DNA of 35,233 bases from a virus, in the IMG/VR virus record IMGVR_UViG_3300033153_013016, positions 1 to 35,233 of that record; one strand, given 5' to 3'. Each line of letters starts with the position of its first letter. Position 1 is the first letter of the stretch. The notes under the pieces were generated by a model. It searched no databases. It was not told where the DNA came from and saw only the letters and a list, made by a program, of their open reading frames with translations. The position numbers were made by a program, and so were the translations under genes. Of the stretch, positions 7,419-14,317 are shown one piece after another.

Positions 7419-8340
7419 ATTCCAAAGAAAATCAAAAACAAAAGCCGATGCGATTTTATCCGCTGATTGGCATATTAGAACAGACACTCCAATTTGCCGC
7501 ACCGATGATTTTTTTGTCGCTATGGAAAAGAAAATAGATTTCATTCTTGATTTATCAGAAGAACATGATTGCCCAATTTTAATTGCTGGAGATATTGGGC
7601 ACAAACCACAATGGCAAAACTGGCTTTTAGAATGGGCAATAAATAAATTTGAAGACAGTAATATAATTTGTATTCCCGGTCAACATGATCTGCCAAATCA
7701 CAGGGTTGATTTATTTGAAAAATCAGGAATGGGGGTATTAACCGCGGCGGGGGTTATTGATTCAAGGGTTAAAACATTTATAACACTTGAAGATACATTC
7801 AATTTAATCTCGTTTCCATATTCGGCTGAATTTAATAGTATTAAAATCAATCGTGAAAAAGGAAATTATCCCAAGGTTGCAATGACTCATCAGATGATAA
7901 TTGAAAATAAACCCCTATGGCCGGGACAGGAAGCCCCGAAAGGAAATTCGTTACTAAAAAAATTCCCATGTTATGATTTAATTCTTTCAGGCGACAATCA
8001 CAACCCATTTGTTGCTGAATATCAAGGGAGAAAATTAGTAAACCCGGGATCATTAATGCGCACCACGGCCGATCAGGAAAATCACAGGCCCCGTGTATAT
8101 TTATGGTATGCCGAAAACAACGAGGTTGAGCCAATATATTTGCCGATAGAAAAAAATGTAATTAGCAGAGCCCATATCGATGTAGCCAAAGAAAGGGATA
8201 ATAGAAATCAAGCATTCATTGAACGTGTGAATAATGACGTGGAAATTGAATTATCATATGAGAATAATCTTGAGGCATATTTCAATAAATATCGGACGCA
8301 GCAATCAATTAAGGATAAAGTTTGGGTGGCTGTTGAATAA
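7411..8340 (+). CDS. SbcD/Mre11/gp47-like nuclease
   Basis: A 309-residue calcineurin-type metallophosphoesterase. Metal motifs in order: D19-x-H21 in LSADWHIRTD, D61 in LIAGDIGHK, PGQHD (Q91, H92, D93; the usual box is GNHD), H160 in VAMTHQMI, and SGDNH (about 193-197) in place of GHxH. The GQHD and GDNH variants are ones I associate with phage gp47 relatives, so activity is likely. It is the nuclease subunit that trims DNA ends with a Rad50-like ATPase. The ATPase halves are encoded on either side (5982-7187 and 9300-9956). Confidence 0.85.
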   Translation: MTKFQRKSKTKADAILSADWHIRTDTPICRTDDFFVAMEKKIDFILDLSEEHDCPILIAGDIGHKPQWQNWLLEWAINKFEDSNIICIPGQHDLPNHRVDLFEKSGMGVLTAAGVIDSRVKTFITLEDTFNLISFPYSAEFNSIKINREKGNYPKVAMTHQMIIENKPLWPGQEAPKGNSLLKKFPCYDLILSGDNHNPFVAEYQGRKLVNPGSLMRTTADQENHRPRVYLWYAENNEVEPIYLPIEKNVISRAHIDVAKERDNRNQAFIERVNNDVEIELSYENNLEAYFNKYRTQQSIKDKVWVAVE

Positions 8341-8349
8341 AAAATATTA

Positions 8350-8373
8350 AAACTTTGAAAAAATCTTATAATA
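8350..8373 (+). promoter_or_regulatory. Recurrent 24-bp promoter-like element, copy 2
   Basis: The second copy of the element reads AAACTTTG, then seven bases AAAAAAT, then CTTATAATA, with TATAAT at 8367-8372. It fills the only sizeable gap (51 nt) in this part of the operon and sits 18 nt before the ATG at 8392, with the AAGGAG ribosome site in between. It differs from copy 1 mainly in the middle A/T stretch. A new transcript probably starts here to express the second half of the split ATPase gene set. Confidence 0.55.
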
Positions 8374-8391
8374 AGATAAAGGAGAAAAATC

Positions 8392-8748
8392 ATGCAACCA
8401 GGAATGATAGAAGAAAACGAAATAGAATCTGCAAATCATCAACTTGCCAAGGAGGTTTTTATAGAAACTTTTATACCCGAGCCTAAAATTCCCATCATAT
8501 TAGAAATCGAATTTTATCAAACCCAAAACGCGACAGAAACTATTGCTGTAATCAAGGATTCCGATGGTTCGATTTCAATCGGTATTGCCCGTGCTGGCCG
8601 ACAAGATATCGAAAACAGAAAAGTAACCCCTAAAAGCGGAATGGAAATTGCTGAAGGTCGAGCTCAAAAAGCAAGAGAATTAAAATGCCCATTGATTCAA
8701 AAAAATTATTTACGTGGAATTTATGCATCAAGGATTGAAAATGTATAA
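8392..8748 (+). CDS. Conserved-looking hypothetical protein
   Basis: A 118-residue soluble protein. After an acidic N-terminus it has a beta-rich middle (TETIAVIKDSDGSISIGIA) and then ARAGRQDIENRKVTPKSGMEIAEGRA. The pattern 'G-x-A-R-x-x-R-x-D', followed by G-M-x-I-A-E-G-R-A, resembles small phage and plasmid proteins of unknown function. No catalytic motif is evident. It is the first gene after the second promoter-like element and overlaps the next small gene by 8 nt. Strong AAGGAG upstream supports the start. Confidence 0.6.
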   Translation: MQPGMIEENEIESANHQLAKEVFIETFIPEPKIPIILEIEFYQTQNATETIAVIKDSDGSISIGIARAGRQDIENRKVTPKSGMEIAEGRAQKARELKCPLIQKNYLRGIYASRIENV

Positions 8749-8884
8749 AGTTATTGAAAAGAAAGAATGCAAAAATTGTAATCTTAATATTGAACAATTT
8801 TGCACATGGGGAAAGAGCAAAAAGAAAAAGAAAATAATAATGGCTCTGTATAAAAAGAAAAATTGCAAGTTAATAATTAAATGA
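8741..8884 (+). CDS. Small Cys-containing basic protein (47 aa)
   Basis: An ATG at 8741 inside the end of the previous gene opens 47 codons: four cysteines including CKNC, and a run of lysines. The stop TGA at 8882-8884 overlaps the next ATG (8881) as ATGA, so the three small genes look translationally coupled. A zinc-binding role is possible from the CxxC but not shown. It is supported by gene packing rather than by a recognised family. Confidence 0.4.
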   Translation: MYKVIEKKECKNCNLNIEQFCTWGKSKKKKKIIMALYKKKNCKLIIK

Positions 8885-9066
8885 CCAAAAAAATATATTG
8901 TAAGGGGTGCGGAAAATATCTTGGCGAAATTAGAGATGCTACATTGCATAAAAAAATAATTTATCTTTGTAATAATTGCGAAACAAAGAGATTGGCGTCC
9001 GATATGAAAAATAAAACAGAACCAAAGCCCCCATATGAAGATTTATTTGGAGGAATATTTAAATGA
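8881..9066 (+). CDS. Small zinc-ribbon protein
   Basis: A 61-residue protein with CKGCG near residue 7 and CNNC near residue 30, a four-cysteine zinc ribbon spaced like Com-type or other phage zinc-finger proteins. It begins at ATGA shared with the previous gene and ends at ATGA shared with the next. It may bind nucleic acid or act as an adaptor. Because it lies between the halves of the split Rad50-like ATPase, a structural role with that complex is conceivable, but nothing in the sequence shows it. Confidence 0.6.
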   Translation: MTKKIYCKGCGKYLGEIRDATLHKKIIYLCNNCETKRLASDMKNKTEPKPPYEDLFGGIFK

Positions 9067-9299
9067 GTACAAAACGATTAATGGAAATTAAAGGCCAAAT
9101 TGATGAGGCAAAAAATAAACTATCTGAGGTATCCGGCCAAATTAAAAGTGAAACAGATCGAATGGAACAACGATTTGATATTGGAACTCTAAAAAGCGCA
9201 GAAAAGAAATTGAAAGAAATTGAAGGCGATTTGGACGAAAAAGAAACCGAGTTCAAGAAAGGAATGTCAGAAATTGAAGAGAGTTACGAGTGGGATTAA
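9063..9299 (+). CDS. Short coiled-coil protein
   Basis: A 78-residue, almost wholly helical, charged protein with heptad spacing through LMEIKGQIDEAKNKL and AEKKLKEIEGDLDEKE. It has no other domain. Its stop (9297-9299) directly abuts the start of the SbcC C-lobe gene. It could supply part of the descending coiled coil missing from the split Rad50-like ATPase. This is an inference from position and coiled-coil content. Confidence 0.55.
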   Translation: MSTKRLMEIKGQIDEAKNKLSEVSGQIKSETDRMEQRFDIGTLKSAEKKLKEIEGDLDEKETEFKKGMSEIEESYEWD

Positions 9300-9956
9300 A
9301 TGAACCTTCAAAACTTACGAAATAAATTCGAGAGAAAAAAGGGTCAGCAAAATCAAATTCAATCCGATTTGAATCGAGCTGTTTCTAATTGCAAATCAAT
9401 TGAAAAAGAAATTTCCTATTCTGAAAAGGCCCAAACTATTATTCAAACTGTAGCCGCCGCAACTCAAAAAGAATTGGAATATAGAATAACTGAGCCTGTA
9501 TCCTTGGCCCTTGCCTCTATATATGATAATCCATACAAAATGGCTGCTAATTTTGATATAACAGGAAGGGGAACCACAGAATGCCATCTTGGCTTCGGGC
9601 GAAATGGAAACATTATAAAGCCATTGAATGCAAGTGGCGGTGGCCCAATAGATATTGCTTCGTTTAGCCTTCGCATTGGCTCATGGTCATTAGCACAGCC
9701 AAGATCCAGGCCGGTAATAATATCGGACGAACCTTTTAAATGGGTTGATAAGAAAAAAATACAGGAAGATGGGATAACCACAATGCATTTGGCAGGACAG
9801 ATGTTAAAGGATATTGCTCGATCACCCCCGGATGGTTTAGGGCTTCAAGTTATTATGATTAGCCATATAGATGAGCTCATCAATTGTGCAGATCGGATTA
9901 TTGATGTATCTATTAAGAAGGGAATAAGTGAAATAGAAATAAAAGGAAAAAAATAA
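9300..9956 (+). CDS. SbcC/Rad50/gp46-like ATPase, C-terminal half
   Basis: A 218-residue protein: a short coiled coil (about 1-60), then the C-lobe of an SMC-type ATPase. The ABC signature is NASGGGPIDIASFSLR (about 110-125, equivalent to LSGGQ), Walker B is VIISDEPFKWVD (139-150) with Asp143 and catalytic Glu144, and the H-loop is MISHIDEL (about 186-193). There is no Walker A. That lobe is supplied by the 5982-7187 product, so an active ATPase needs both proteins. Ten residues of DEPFKWVDKK match the D-loop position. The long descending coiled coil of normal SbcC is mostly absent. Confidence 0.85.
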   Translation: MNLQNLRNKFERKKGQQNQIQSDLNRAVSNCKSIEKEISYSEKAQTIIQTVAAATQKELEYRITEPVSLALASIYDNPYKMAANFDITGRGTTECHLGFGRNGNIIKPLNASGGGPIDIASFSLRIGSWSLAQPRSRPVIISDEPFKWVDKKKIQEDGITTMHLAGQMLKDIARSPPDGLGLQVIMISHIDELINCADRIIDVSIKKGISEIEIKGKK

Positions 9957-9959
9957 AAA

Positions 9960-10203
9960 ATGAAATCAAAAAATAAAATCAAAAAATAAATCAAATCAAA
10001 TAAATGTAACTATTCAAACAGAGAATCGATTAAAAGCGATAAATAATTTAGCTATTGCAATAAGCAATCTTTCTGATGCTTTGCTTATTGCTCCCAAAGT
10101 TGAAATCGATGTTGATGAGATAAGCAATTGCGAAACGGGTATTTTAATTGCCACGGCTGAAAAAGTTACCGAAACAAAGATAATGGAAATTCCAACAAAA
10201 TAA
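9960..10203 (+). pseudogene. Small gene frameshifted by a 13-bp tandem duplication
   Basis: The ATG at 9960 reads nine codons (MKSKNKIKK) and stops. A second frame, open from 9964 to the stop at 10201-10203, carries a clear coding sequence (NVTIQTENRLKAINNLAIAI ...) but no start codon. The two frames are separated by a perfect 13-bp tandem repeat at 9965-9990. Removing one copy gives a continuous 76-residue protein beginning MKSKNKSNQINVTIQ. The product is unrecognised, with a helical, Ile/Ala-rich centre. The gene is therefore either switched off by slippage or mis-assembled here. Confidence 0.65.
9965..9990 (+). repeat. Perfect 13-bp tandem duplication
   Basis: Two adjacent copies of ATCAAAAAATAAA occupy 9965-9977 and 9978-9990. 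Being 13 bp, the extra copy shifts the frame of the small gene at 9960. A/T-rich short repeats of this kind arise and revert by replication slippage. Confidence 0.9.
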
Positions 10204-10206
10204 AAG

Positions 10207-10482
10207 ATGGTCAAAAATAATGTTCCTAAAAAAAGTTGGAAAACAGCCGAAGAAGAATGGAGGATATGTATATGCCCAAGTTGCGAAAAAAAATATGAAA
10301 AAAGGGTATTTTATACCGGCCCAGCGAAATTTCCTCCATTTAGGTGTGATGAATGCAAATCCAAGGAAGAACCATTGTTATCCGGGGCATCAGAATATGA
10401 ACATAATATTCCAGAAGATATATTGATAGGTGAAACAAAGAGATTTATAATAAAAAAATGTAAGGGATTTATAAACAAGTAA
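10207..10482 (+). CDS. Small zinc-ribbon protein
   Basis: A 91-residue protein with two Cys pairs, ICPSCEKKY (about 24-32) and RCDECKSK (about 46-53), consistent with a zinc ribbon, followed by an acidic and then basic tail. It starts 3 nt after the broken gene, with little ribosome-site signal (AAAAG), so it may depend on upstream translation. It is the last gene of the DNA-metabolism block. No specific family recognised. Confidence 0.6.
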   Translation: MVKNNVPKKSWKTAEEEWRICICPSCEKKYEKRVFYTGPAKFPPFRCDECKSKEEPLLSGASEYEHNIPEDILIGETKRFIIKKCKGFINK

Positions 10483-10498
10483 AACAAAGGAGATGATC

Positions 10499-11278
10499 AT
10501 GAAAAAAACACTACTGGCAATTTTATTTTCTTTGGCATTGGTTTGGGCTTCGACCTTGCCGGGATTAGCTTGCGATTTAACTACCGACGAAGCGAGTAAA
10601 ATGGAAGAAACTATCGCAAAAGAGACAACATCTATTTGTCCAAAAACAAAGATGGATGATGATTGTATGCGATGCCATTCGGTTCCAGACTGGACATTAA
10701 AAGAAAAGAAACCGGGAGCTAATAGAGAACTTCCATATATTTCAGATATGCAGATTATAGATAATGGGAAAACAGCTATTATTTTAATTGAAGATATCAC
10801 ATCAAACCGTATATTTGATTTTTTTGATTACGTCAGTTGGCACCCAGAAATAGAAAAATGTATATTCGAAATACATTCTCCTGGTGGATCGTTGTTTGAA
10901 GCATGGCGAATTATCGGGGTAATGGAAACATGGAAATCAAAAGGGATGATCATCGAAACAAGATGTCATGGGTTTGCTTTCAGCGCTGGCTTTATTATAT
11001 TCGTTAATGGTTCTCCGGGACATCGATTAGCCTCGGCAACTTCGGAATTAATGTGGCATGAACTCTATACTTTTGCGATGTTTAAGGTTAGCCGCCCATC
11101 AGATACCATGGATGAGGCCATAGTTTTAAGGCATTTGCAAGATACAGCGAGCAATTTTTTATCCGAAAGATCAAATTTAAGTAAAAAAGAATGGGATGCA
11201 AAAGTTCACAAGAAAGAATTCTGGTGCAACGGTGCACAAGCAACAAAATTGGGGCTTTCTGACGGGTATCCAAAATAA
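10499..11278 (+). CDS. Exported ClpP/crotonase-fold serine protease-like protein with a CxxCH motif
   Basis: The start at 10499 is chosen because AAAGGAG (10486-10492) is 6 nt away; the ATG at 10493 touches that site. Residues 1-25 are a signal peptide (MKKTLLAILFSLALVWAS). CMRCH (56-60) matches a c-type haem attachment site. The rest is ClpP/SppA-like: oxyanion motif IHSPGGSLFEAW (about 125-136), nucleophile-region CHGFAFSAGF with Ser162, and His187 in LMWHELYTF in the position of ClpP 'HQP'. A periplasmic ClpP-fold protein encoded by a phage is unusual. It opens the host-surface block. The substrate is unknown, and haem binding is only suggested by the motif. Confidence 0.7.
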   Translation: MKKTLLAILFSLALVWASTLPGLACDLTTDEASKMEETIAKETTSICPKTKMDDDCMRCHSVPDWTLKEKKPGANRELPYISDMQIIDNGKTAIILIEDITSNRIFDFFDYVSWHPEIEKCIFEIHSPGGSLFEAWRIIGVMETWKSKGMIIETRCHGFAFSAGFIIFVNGSPGHRLASATSELMWHELYTFAMFKVSRPSDTMDEAIVLRHLQDTASNFLSERSNLSKKEWDAKVHKKEFWCNGAQATKLGLSDGYPK

Positions 11279-11285
11279 AAGGGAA

Positions 11286-11414
11286 ATGAAAAAATTTCGC
11301 AAATTATTGAAAGAGGCTTTCTTCACAATACTTTTGATACCCCTTTGTCTAATTGGCTGCATATTTTTAATCGCAACAAGGATATGCCAATGGTGGGAAA
11401 AAATCACAGAATAG
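11286..11414 (+). CDS. Single-helix membrane microprotein (42 aa)
   Basis: An ATG at 11286 opens 42 codons with a basic N-terminus (MKKFRKLLKEAF) and one hydrophobic helix (about residues 12-32, including LIPLCLIGCIFLIA), then a short charged tail. The first GGG-type ribosome signal is close to the ATG, so initiation may rely on coupling with the upstream gene, whose stop is 7 nt before. It overlaps the start of the next gene by 25 nt in another frame. A role cannot be assigned; membrane insertion is likely. Confidence 0.5.
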   Translation: MKKFRKLLKEAFFTILLIPLCLIGCIFLIATRICQWWEKITE

Positions 11415-12145
11415 TAGCAATTATTCAAGCCCGAATGGCTTCAAGTCGATTACCTGGAAAAGTATTATTACCATTAGGGCCAAATAATAAATCGGTTTTA
11501 TGGTGGATGCTAAAGCGGGCCTCGTTAGCTAAATTGGTTGATGAGGCGGTGATCGCAACTGTTCTAAGTGATTCAAATCGTCTTATTCGAGAGGCATTTC
11601 CGCAACAAACTTGGAGTTGGGCAGGAAATGAAAATGATGTAATGGGTCGAGTTCTTTGGGTTGCTAAACAAACAAATGCAGATATCATTGTGGATTTGAG
11701 TGCAGATTGCCCAATAGTTGATCCAAGGCATATTGATTATCTTATTAAAAATTTATTAAATATTAATTTTAATTATGAATATGTATCTAATTGTGCCCCA
11801 ATTAGATCATGGCCAGATGGACTAGATATTCAAGTTTATTGGACAAAAACATTAAAAAAATGTAAAAATGTATTAAATCCTTCTCAACATTGTGGGTGGA
11901 ATATTGGGCAACATTCAGAAATTTTTAATATTTGGTGTAATATAGCAATGGGTTATATGCTTTGGCCAGAATTTGGATTGACTCTTGATACCCCAAGGGA
12001 TTATAAATTATTGAAAATTATATTTAATATATTTTGTCTTAATCCTGGTTTTCATGTTGAAGATGTAATATGTTTTTTAAGATCGCATCCAGAATTAGTT
12101 GAAATTAATAAATCAGTACGACGTAAAACGCCAGAAGAGGGATAG
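11390..12145 (+). CDS. SpsF-family nucleotidyltransferase (CMP-sugar/NDP-sugar synthesis)
   Basis: The start at ATG 11390 follows AAGGA (11378-11382) by 7 nt and places the hallmark IVAIIQARMASSRLPGK at residue 8, as expected for the family. The product is 251 residues. The motif is the nucleotide-binding N-terminus of SpsF and acylneuraminate cytidylyltransferases; VDLSADCPIVDPRHID is the second conserved block, and FGLTLDTPRDYKLL is the family's C-terminal block. Members attach CMP or a related nucleotide to sugars for surface polysaccharide or glycoprotein synthesis. With NeuB-, PseB-, PseC- and GNAT-like genes nearby, activation of a nonulosonic acid is the likely task, but the sugar is not determined. 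Confidence 0.75.
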   Translation: MVGKNHRIVAIIQARMASSRLPGKVLLPLGPNNKSVLWWMLKRASLAKLVDEAVIATVLSDSNRLIREAFPQQTWSWAGNENDVMGRVLWVAKQTNADIIVDLSADCPIVDPRHIDYLIKNLLNINFNYEYVSNCAPIRSWPDGLDIQVYWTKTLKKCKNVLNPSQHCGWNIGQHSEIFNIWCNIAMGYMLWPEFGLTLDTPRDYKLLKIIFNIFCLNPGFHVEDVICFLRSHPELVEINKSVRRKTPEEG

Positions 12146-12150
12146 GAAAA

Positions 12151-12618
12151 ATTTCAATAAGAAACAAAATAATAATTTTATTGATACTTTTGCCCCTCTC
12201 TATTGGCTGTGCTGGCCAGAAAATAAGGATAGGAAAGACAATCGATTTTCTTGGTCCTAAAACAGATATTTCTGTTTATTGGGTTGATATCGATATAAAA
12301 AATTATAAACCTTTTGAAATAAATATGCATACTTTTATTTTTGAAAATAAAATCAGGCCGGGAATTGGATGCAGACTTGGAATAGAAAAAGAAATAAATA
12401 ACTTTTCTATTTTATTTCATGGAGGGATATCGTTGATCCCAAACGGAGGAGATATTCCTGGCCTTGCCAAATCCCCCATTTATGGAACTTTACGGGCAGG
12501 GACAAGATATAAACCGTGGAAAATTGGAATATTTATAGACCATATTTCTTCTCCTTTTCATAGCGGAAAAGATGGAGATGATGGCAAAACACTATTTCTT
12601 TTAGAGAAAGAATTTTAA
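12151..12618 (+). CDS. Probable outer-membrane lipoprotein or small barrel, non-ATG start
   Basis: The frame is coding from about 12151 but contains no ATG near its beginning. The residues ISIRNKIIILLILLPLSIGCAG form a lipoprotein-like signal with Cys at the cleavage site, so the start is probably ATT 12151, ATA 12157 or TTG 12181; AGGA lies at 12144-12147. The mature part alternates hydrophobic and polar residues like beta strands (TFIFENKIRPGIGCRLGIE, then FSILFHGGISLIP) and ends in Phe. GIFIDHISSPFHSGKDGDDG vaguely recalls the His-Ser region of lipid A deacylase-like barrels; I rate that weakly. It likely sits in the host outer membrane. Confidence 0.5.
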   Translation: MSIRNKIIILLILLPLSIGCAGQKIRIGKTIDFLGPKTDISVYWVDIDIKNYKPFEINMHTFIFENKIRPGIGCRLGIEKEINNFSILFHGGISLIPNGGDIPGLAKSPIYGTLRAGTRYKPWKIGIFIDHISSPFHSGKDGDDGKTLFLLEKEF

Positions 12619-12620
12619 AA

Positions 12621-12821
12621 ATGAAAATAGCATACATAAATTCATTAATCAAGCAAATTGAAACAAGAAAAAAAAGAATAGTTCAAGCAAGGGATGAATT
12701 ACAAGTACTATCAGAAAATCTTGAAGAATGTGTTCATGATATGAATTGGGGAATTGGAGCTCTTGAAGATGGAATCAAAAACATAAAAGAGGCAATTGAA
12801 GAAATCAGCCAAACCCTATAA
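12621..12821 (+). CDS. Small coiled-coil protein (66 aa)
   Basis: A 66-residue, helix-forming protein (LIKQIETRKKRIVQARDELQ) with a heptad pattern and no recognised motif. It starts 2 nt after the lipoprotein gene stop, so it is probably in the same transcript. No function can be inferred. Confidence 0.5.
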   Translation: MKIAYINSLIKQIETRKKRIVQARDELQVLSENLEECVHDMNWGIGALEDGIKNIKEAIEEISQTL

Positions 12822-12831
12822 AGGATCAACT

Positions 12832-12942
12832 ATGAATAAAAGGCATAAAAACGAAACATATATTGATTTTAAAATACGAAGAAAAAAGTCAAATAAAAAT
12901 CGTCGAATTAGAGAAAAGAATAAGGCAAGGAGCATTAAATGA
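12832..12942 (+). CDS. Very basic 36-aa protein
   Basis: An ATG at 12832 preceded by AAGGATCAACT opens 36 codons rich in Lys and Arg (FKIRRKKSNKNRRIREKNK). The stop overlaps the next ATG as ATGA (12939-12942), the usual coupling in this genome. It may bind nucleic acid, but no family is recognised. Confidence 0.4.
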   Translation: MNKRHKNETYIDFKIRRKKSNKNRRIREKNKARSIK

Positions 12943-13964
12943 AAACCTATAATGTAGCAATAATTGGATGTGGAAGCATAGGGGCACTGAAACCGGATAA
13001 TATAGATTATCCGGGATCACCTAATATTTTAACACATGCAAATGCTGTAGATCGGCATCCGAGAACAGAATTATTAGCATTTATTGATACTGATCTTAAA
13101 CAATTACGTAAAGCCGCTGATAAATGGCAACCACAAATAGCCACGATATCACTTGATGAAATTAAAAATAAACGAATTGATATTACAATTATAGCAGTTC
13201 CAACCGAATATCATTATAAAATATTACATCAAATATATGTAAATAATGTTGGTAAAATGCCAAAACTTATAATTGCAGAAAAGCCTTTTTGTTCGGAGTC
13301 AGATCAAGCTCGATCAATTACAGAATCATATTCTGATTCAGGCATTCCAATTATGGTTGATTATATTCGTCGTTATGCACAAGGATATCAAGAAATCAAA
13401 AGACAAATTGATTCTGGGATATTTGGCAAGACTTTAAATTGTCGAGTTCTTTATACGAGAGGGCTTTTTCATGAAGGTTGTCATGCCATAGATTTAATGC
13501 GATATTTCTTTGGGGAATGTAATCGAATTGCTACTAATGAAATATTTGATTGTTTATTTACAGAAAAGGGAAGAGACCCTTTTGGAAAGGCGATTATTGA
13601 TAGAGATGAAAAAGACCCTACTGAATTTGAATGTTATGGATTTGAAAAATGTGATCATGTAGTATTTATGCCTTGTGATGGCCGTAAATATGGAATTTTT
13701 GAAGTTGACATTTGCTTTGAAAATTGCCGATTGAGATTTATTGATAATGGCCTCTATGTTGAAAAATATCCAATCAATGAAGAAAATGAATGGGGACACA
13801 AATCACTTGATTATAGGTTGACAAATGTTACCAGGCAAGAAACTGGATTAAATATCGCGCTATATAATCTGATAAACAATGCAGTAAATTTTCTTGATGG
13901 AAAAGAGGATTTAATTTGTATAGATAAAGACGCAATTAAAATTCATGAAATATTGGACATTTAA
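12939..13964 (+). CDS. Gfo/Idh/MocA-family oxidoreductase
   Basis: A 341-residue NAD(P)-dependent dehydrogenase. The N-terminal Rossmann motif is VAIIGCGSIGALK (about 6-18), a conserved family sequence IIAEKPFCSE (EKP motif) occurs near residue 110, and a C-terminal alpha/beta domain follows with LFHEGCHAIDLMRYFFG, the substrate-side His/Asp region. Such enzymes oxidise or reduce sugars and often sit in surface-glycan gene clusters. Here it lies between a sugar nucleotidyltransferase and an aminotransferase, so a step in the same sugar pathway is likely. The exact substrate is unknown. The structured RNA candidate follows it. Confidence 0.8.
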   Translation: MKTYNVAIIGCGSIGALKPDNIDYPGSPNILTHANAVDRHPRTELLAFIDTDLKQLRKAADKWQPQIATISLDEIKNKRIDITIIAVPTEYHYKILHQIYVNNVGKMPKLIIAEKPFCSESDQARSITESYSDSGIPIMVDYIRRYAQGYQEIKRQIDSGIFGKTLNCRVLYTRGLFHEGCHAIDLMRYFFGECNRIATNEIFDCLFTEKGRDPFGKAIIDRDEKDPTEFECYGFEKCDHVVFMPCDGRKYGIFEVDICFENCRLRFIDNGLYVEKYPINEENEWGHKSLDYRLTNVTRQETGLNIALYNLINNAVNFLDGKEDLICIDKDAIKIHEILDI

Positions 13965-13974
13965 AATAATAATT

Positions 13975-14146
13975 CCCACAACGGGTTGCTTCAGATTTTT
14001 CATTTTTACCGTGTAGTGTTCCGAGCGGTTCCCGATTATCTTTCTGAAGTGTAAAATGTATAGGGATAATCAGGAGACCTCCAAAGAAAGGAATCAACGG
14101 CCTGGCCCCACGCTACATCGGAACTAAGGGCCGTTGATTCAATTTT
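13975..14146 (+). ncRNA. Candidate structured RNA with terminator-like 3' hairpin
   Basis: The 197-nt gap after 13964 is not protein coding and is richer in G and C than its surroundings. It holds several matching segments: 13989-13995 with 14043-14049 (CTTCAGA/TCTGAAG); 14001-14009 with 14051-14058; 14034-14040 with 14065-14071 (GATTATC/GATAATC); a perfect 12-bp stem 14091-14102 with 14129-14140; and 14018-14024 (GTTCCGA) with 14118-14124 in that stem's loop. Some pairings cross, so pseudoknots or alternative folds are implied. A T-run follows the last stem. It does not look like a tRNA, and I cannot match it to a known class. Confidence 0.5.
14091..14146 (+). terminator. 12-bp perfect hairpin with T-run
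   Basis: GAATCAACGGCC at 14091-14102 pairs perfectly with GGCCGTTGATTC at 14129-14140 around a 26-nt loop, followed by AATTTTT. This may terminate the transcript ending after the Gfo/Idh gene or protect the 3' end of the upstream RNA. The loop is longer than in classical terminators and contains a segment complementary to 14018-14024. Confidence 0.5.
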
Positions 14147-14161
14147 TAAAAGGAAGAAATT

Positions 14162-14317
14162 ATGCCTTGGCAAATAATAGCAGTAATTTCTTTTGGGCTT
14201 GGATTTTATTTTGCCATTTATATTTTAGATATATATTATCGCAAAGCTATGAAAAATATAATTGATGAAATACATAAATGTTATTTGATAGCATTAAAAA
14301 ATAAGGAGAAACGATGA
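14162..14317 (+). CDS. Single-helix membrane microprotein (51 aa)
   Basis: An ATG at 14162 follows AAGGAAGAAATT and opens 51 codons. Residues about 4-24 are a hydrophobic helix (IIAVISFGLGFYFAIYIL) and the remainder is basic and amphipathic. The stop overlaps the next start as ATGA, tying it to the FN3 protein. It could be a membrane partner for exported products. No family recognised. Confidence 0.5.
   Translation: MPWQIIAVISFGLGFYFAIYILDIYYRKAMKNIIDEIHKCYLIALKNKEKR

Noticed and set aside
7188-9299. A group I or II intron splitting the SbcC-like gene
   Set aside because: The intervening DNA is filled with intact coupled genes, including a complete Mre11-like nuclease and its own promoter-like element, so it is a gene split, not an intron.
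11196-11414. A 72-codon ORF starting at 11196
   Set aside because: Its first 30 codons lie within the ClpP-fold gene in another frame; the plausible start is the ATG at 11286 with the hydrophobic helix.
14091-14140. A tRNA gene near 14.1 kb
   Set aside because: The stem is 12 bp, the loop is 26 nt, and there is no T-arm GTTCGA or CCA-like end; it fits a terminator-type hairpin in a structured RNA better.
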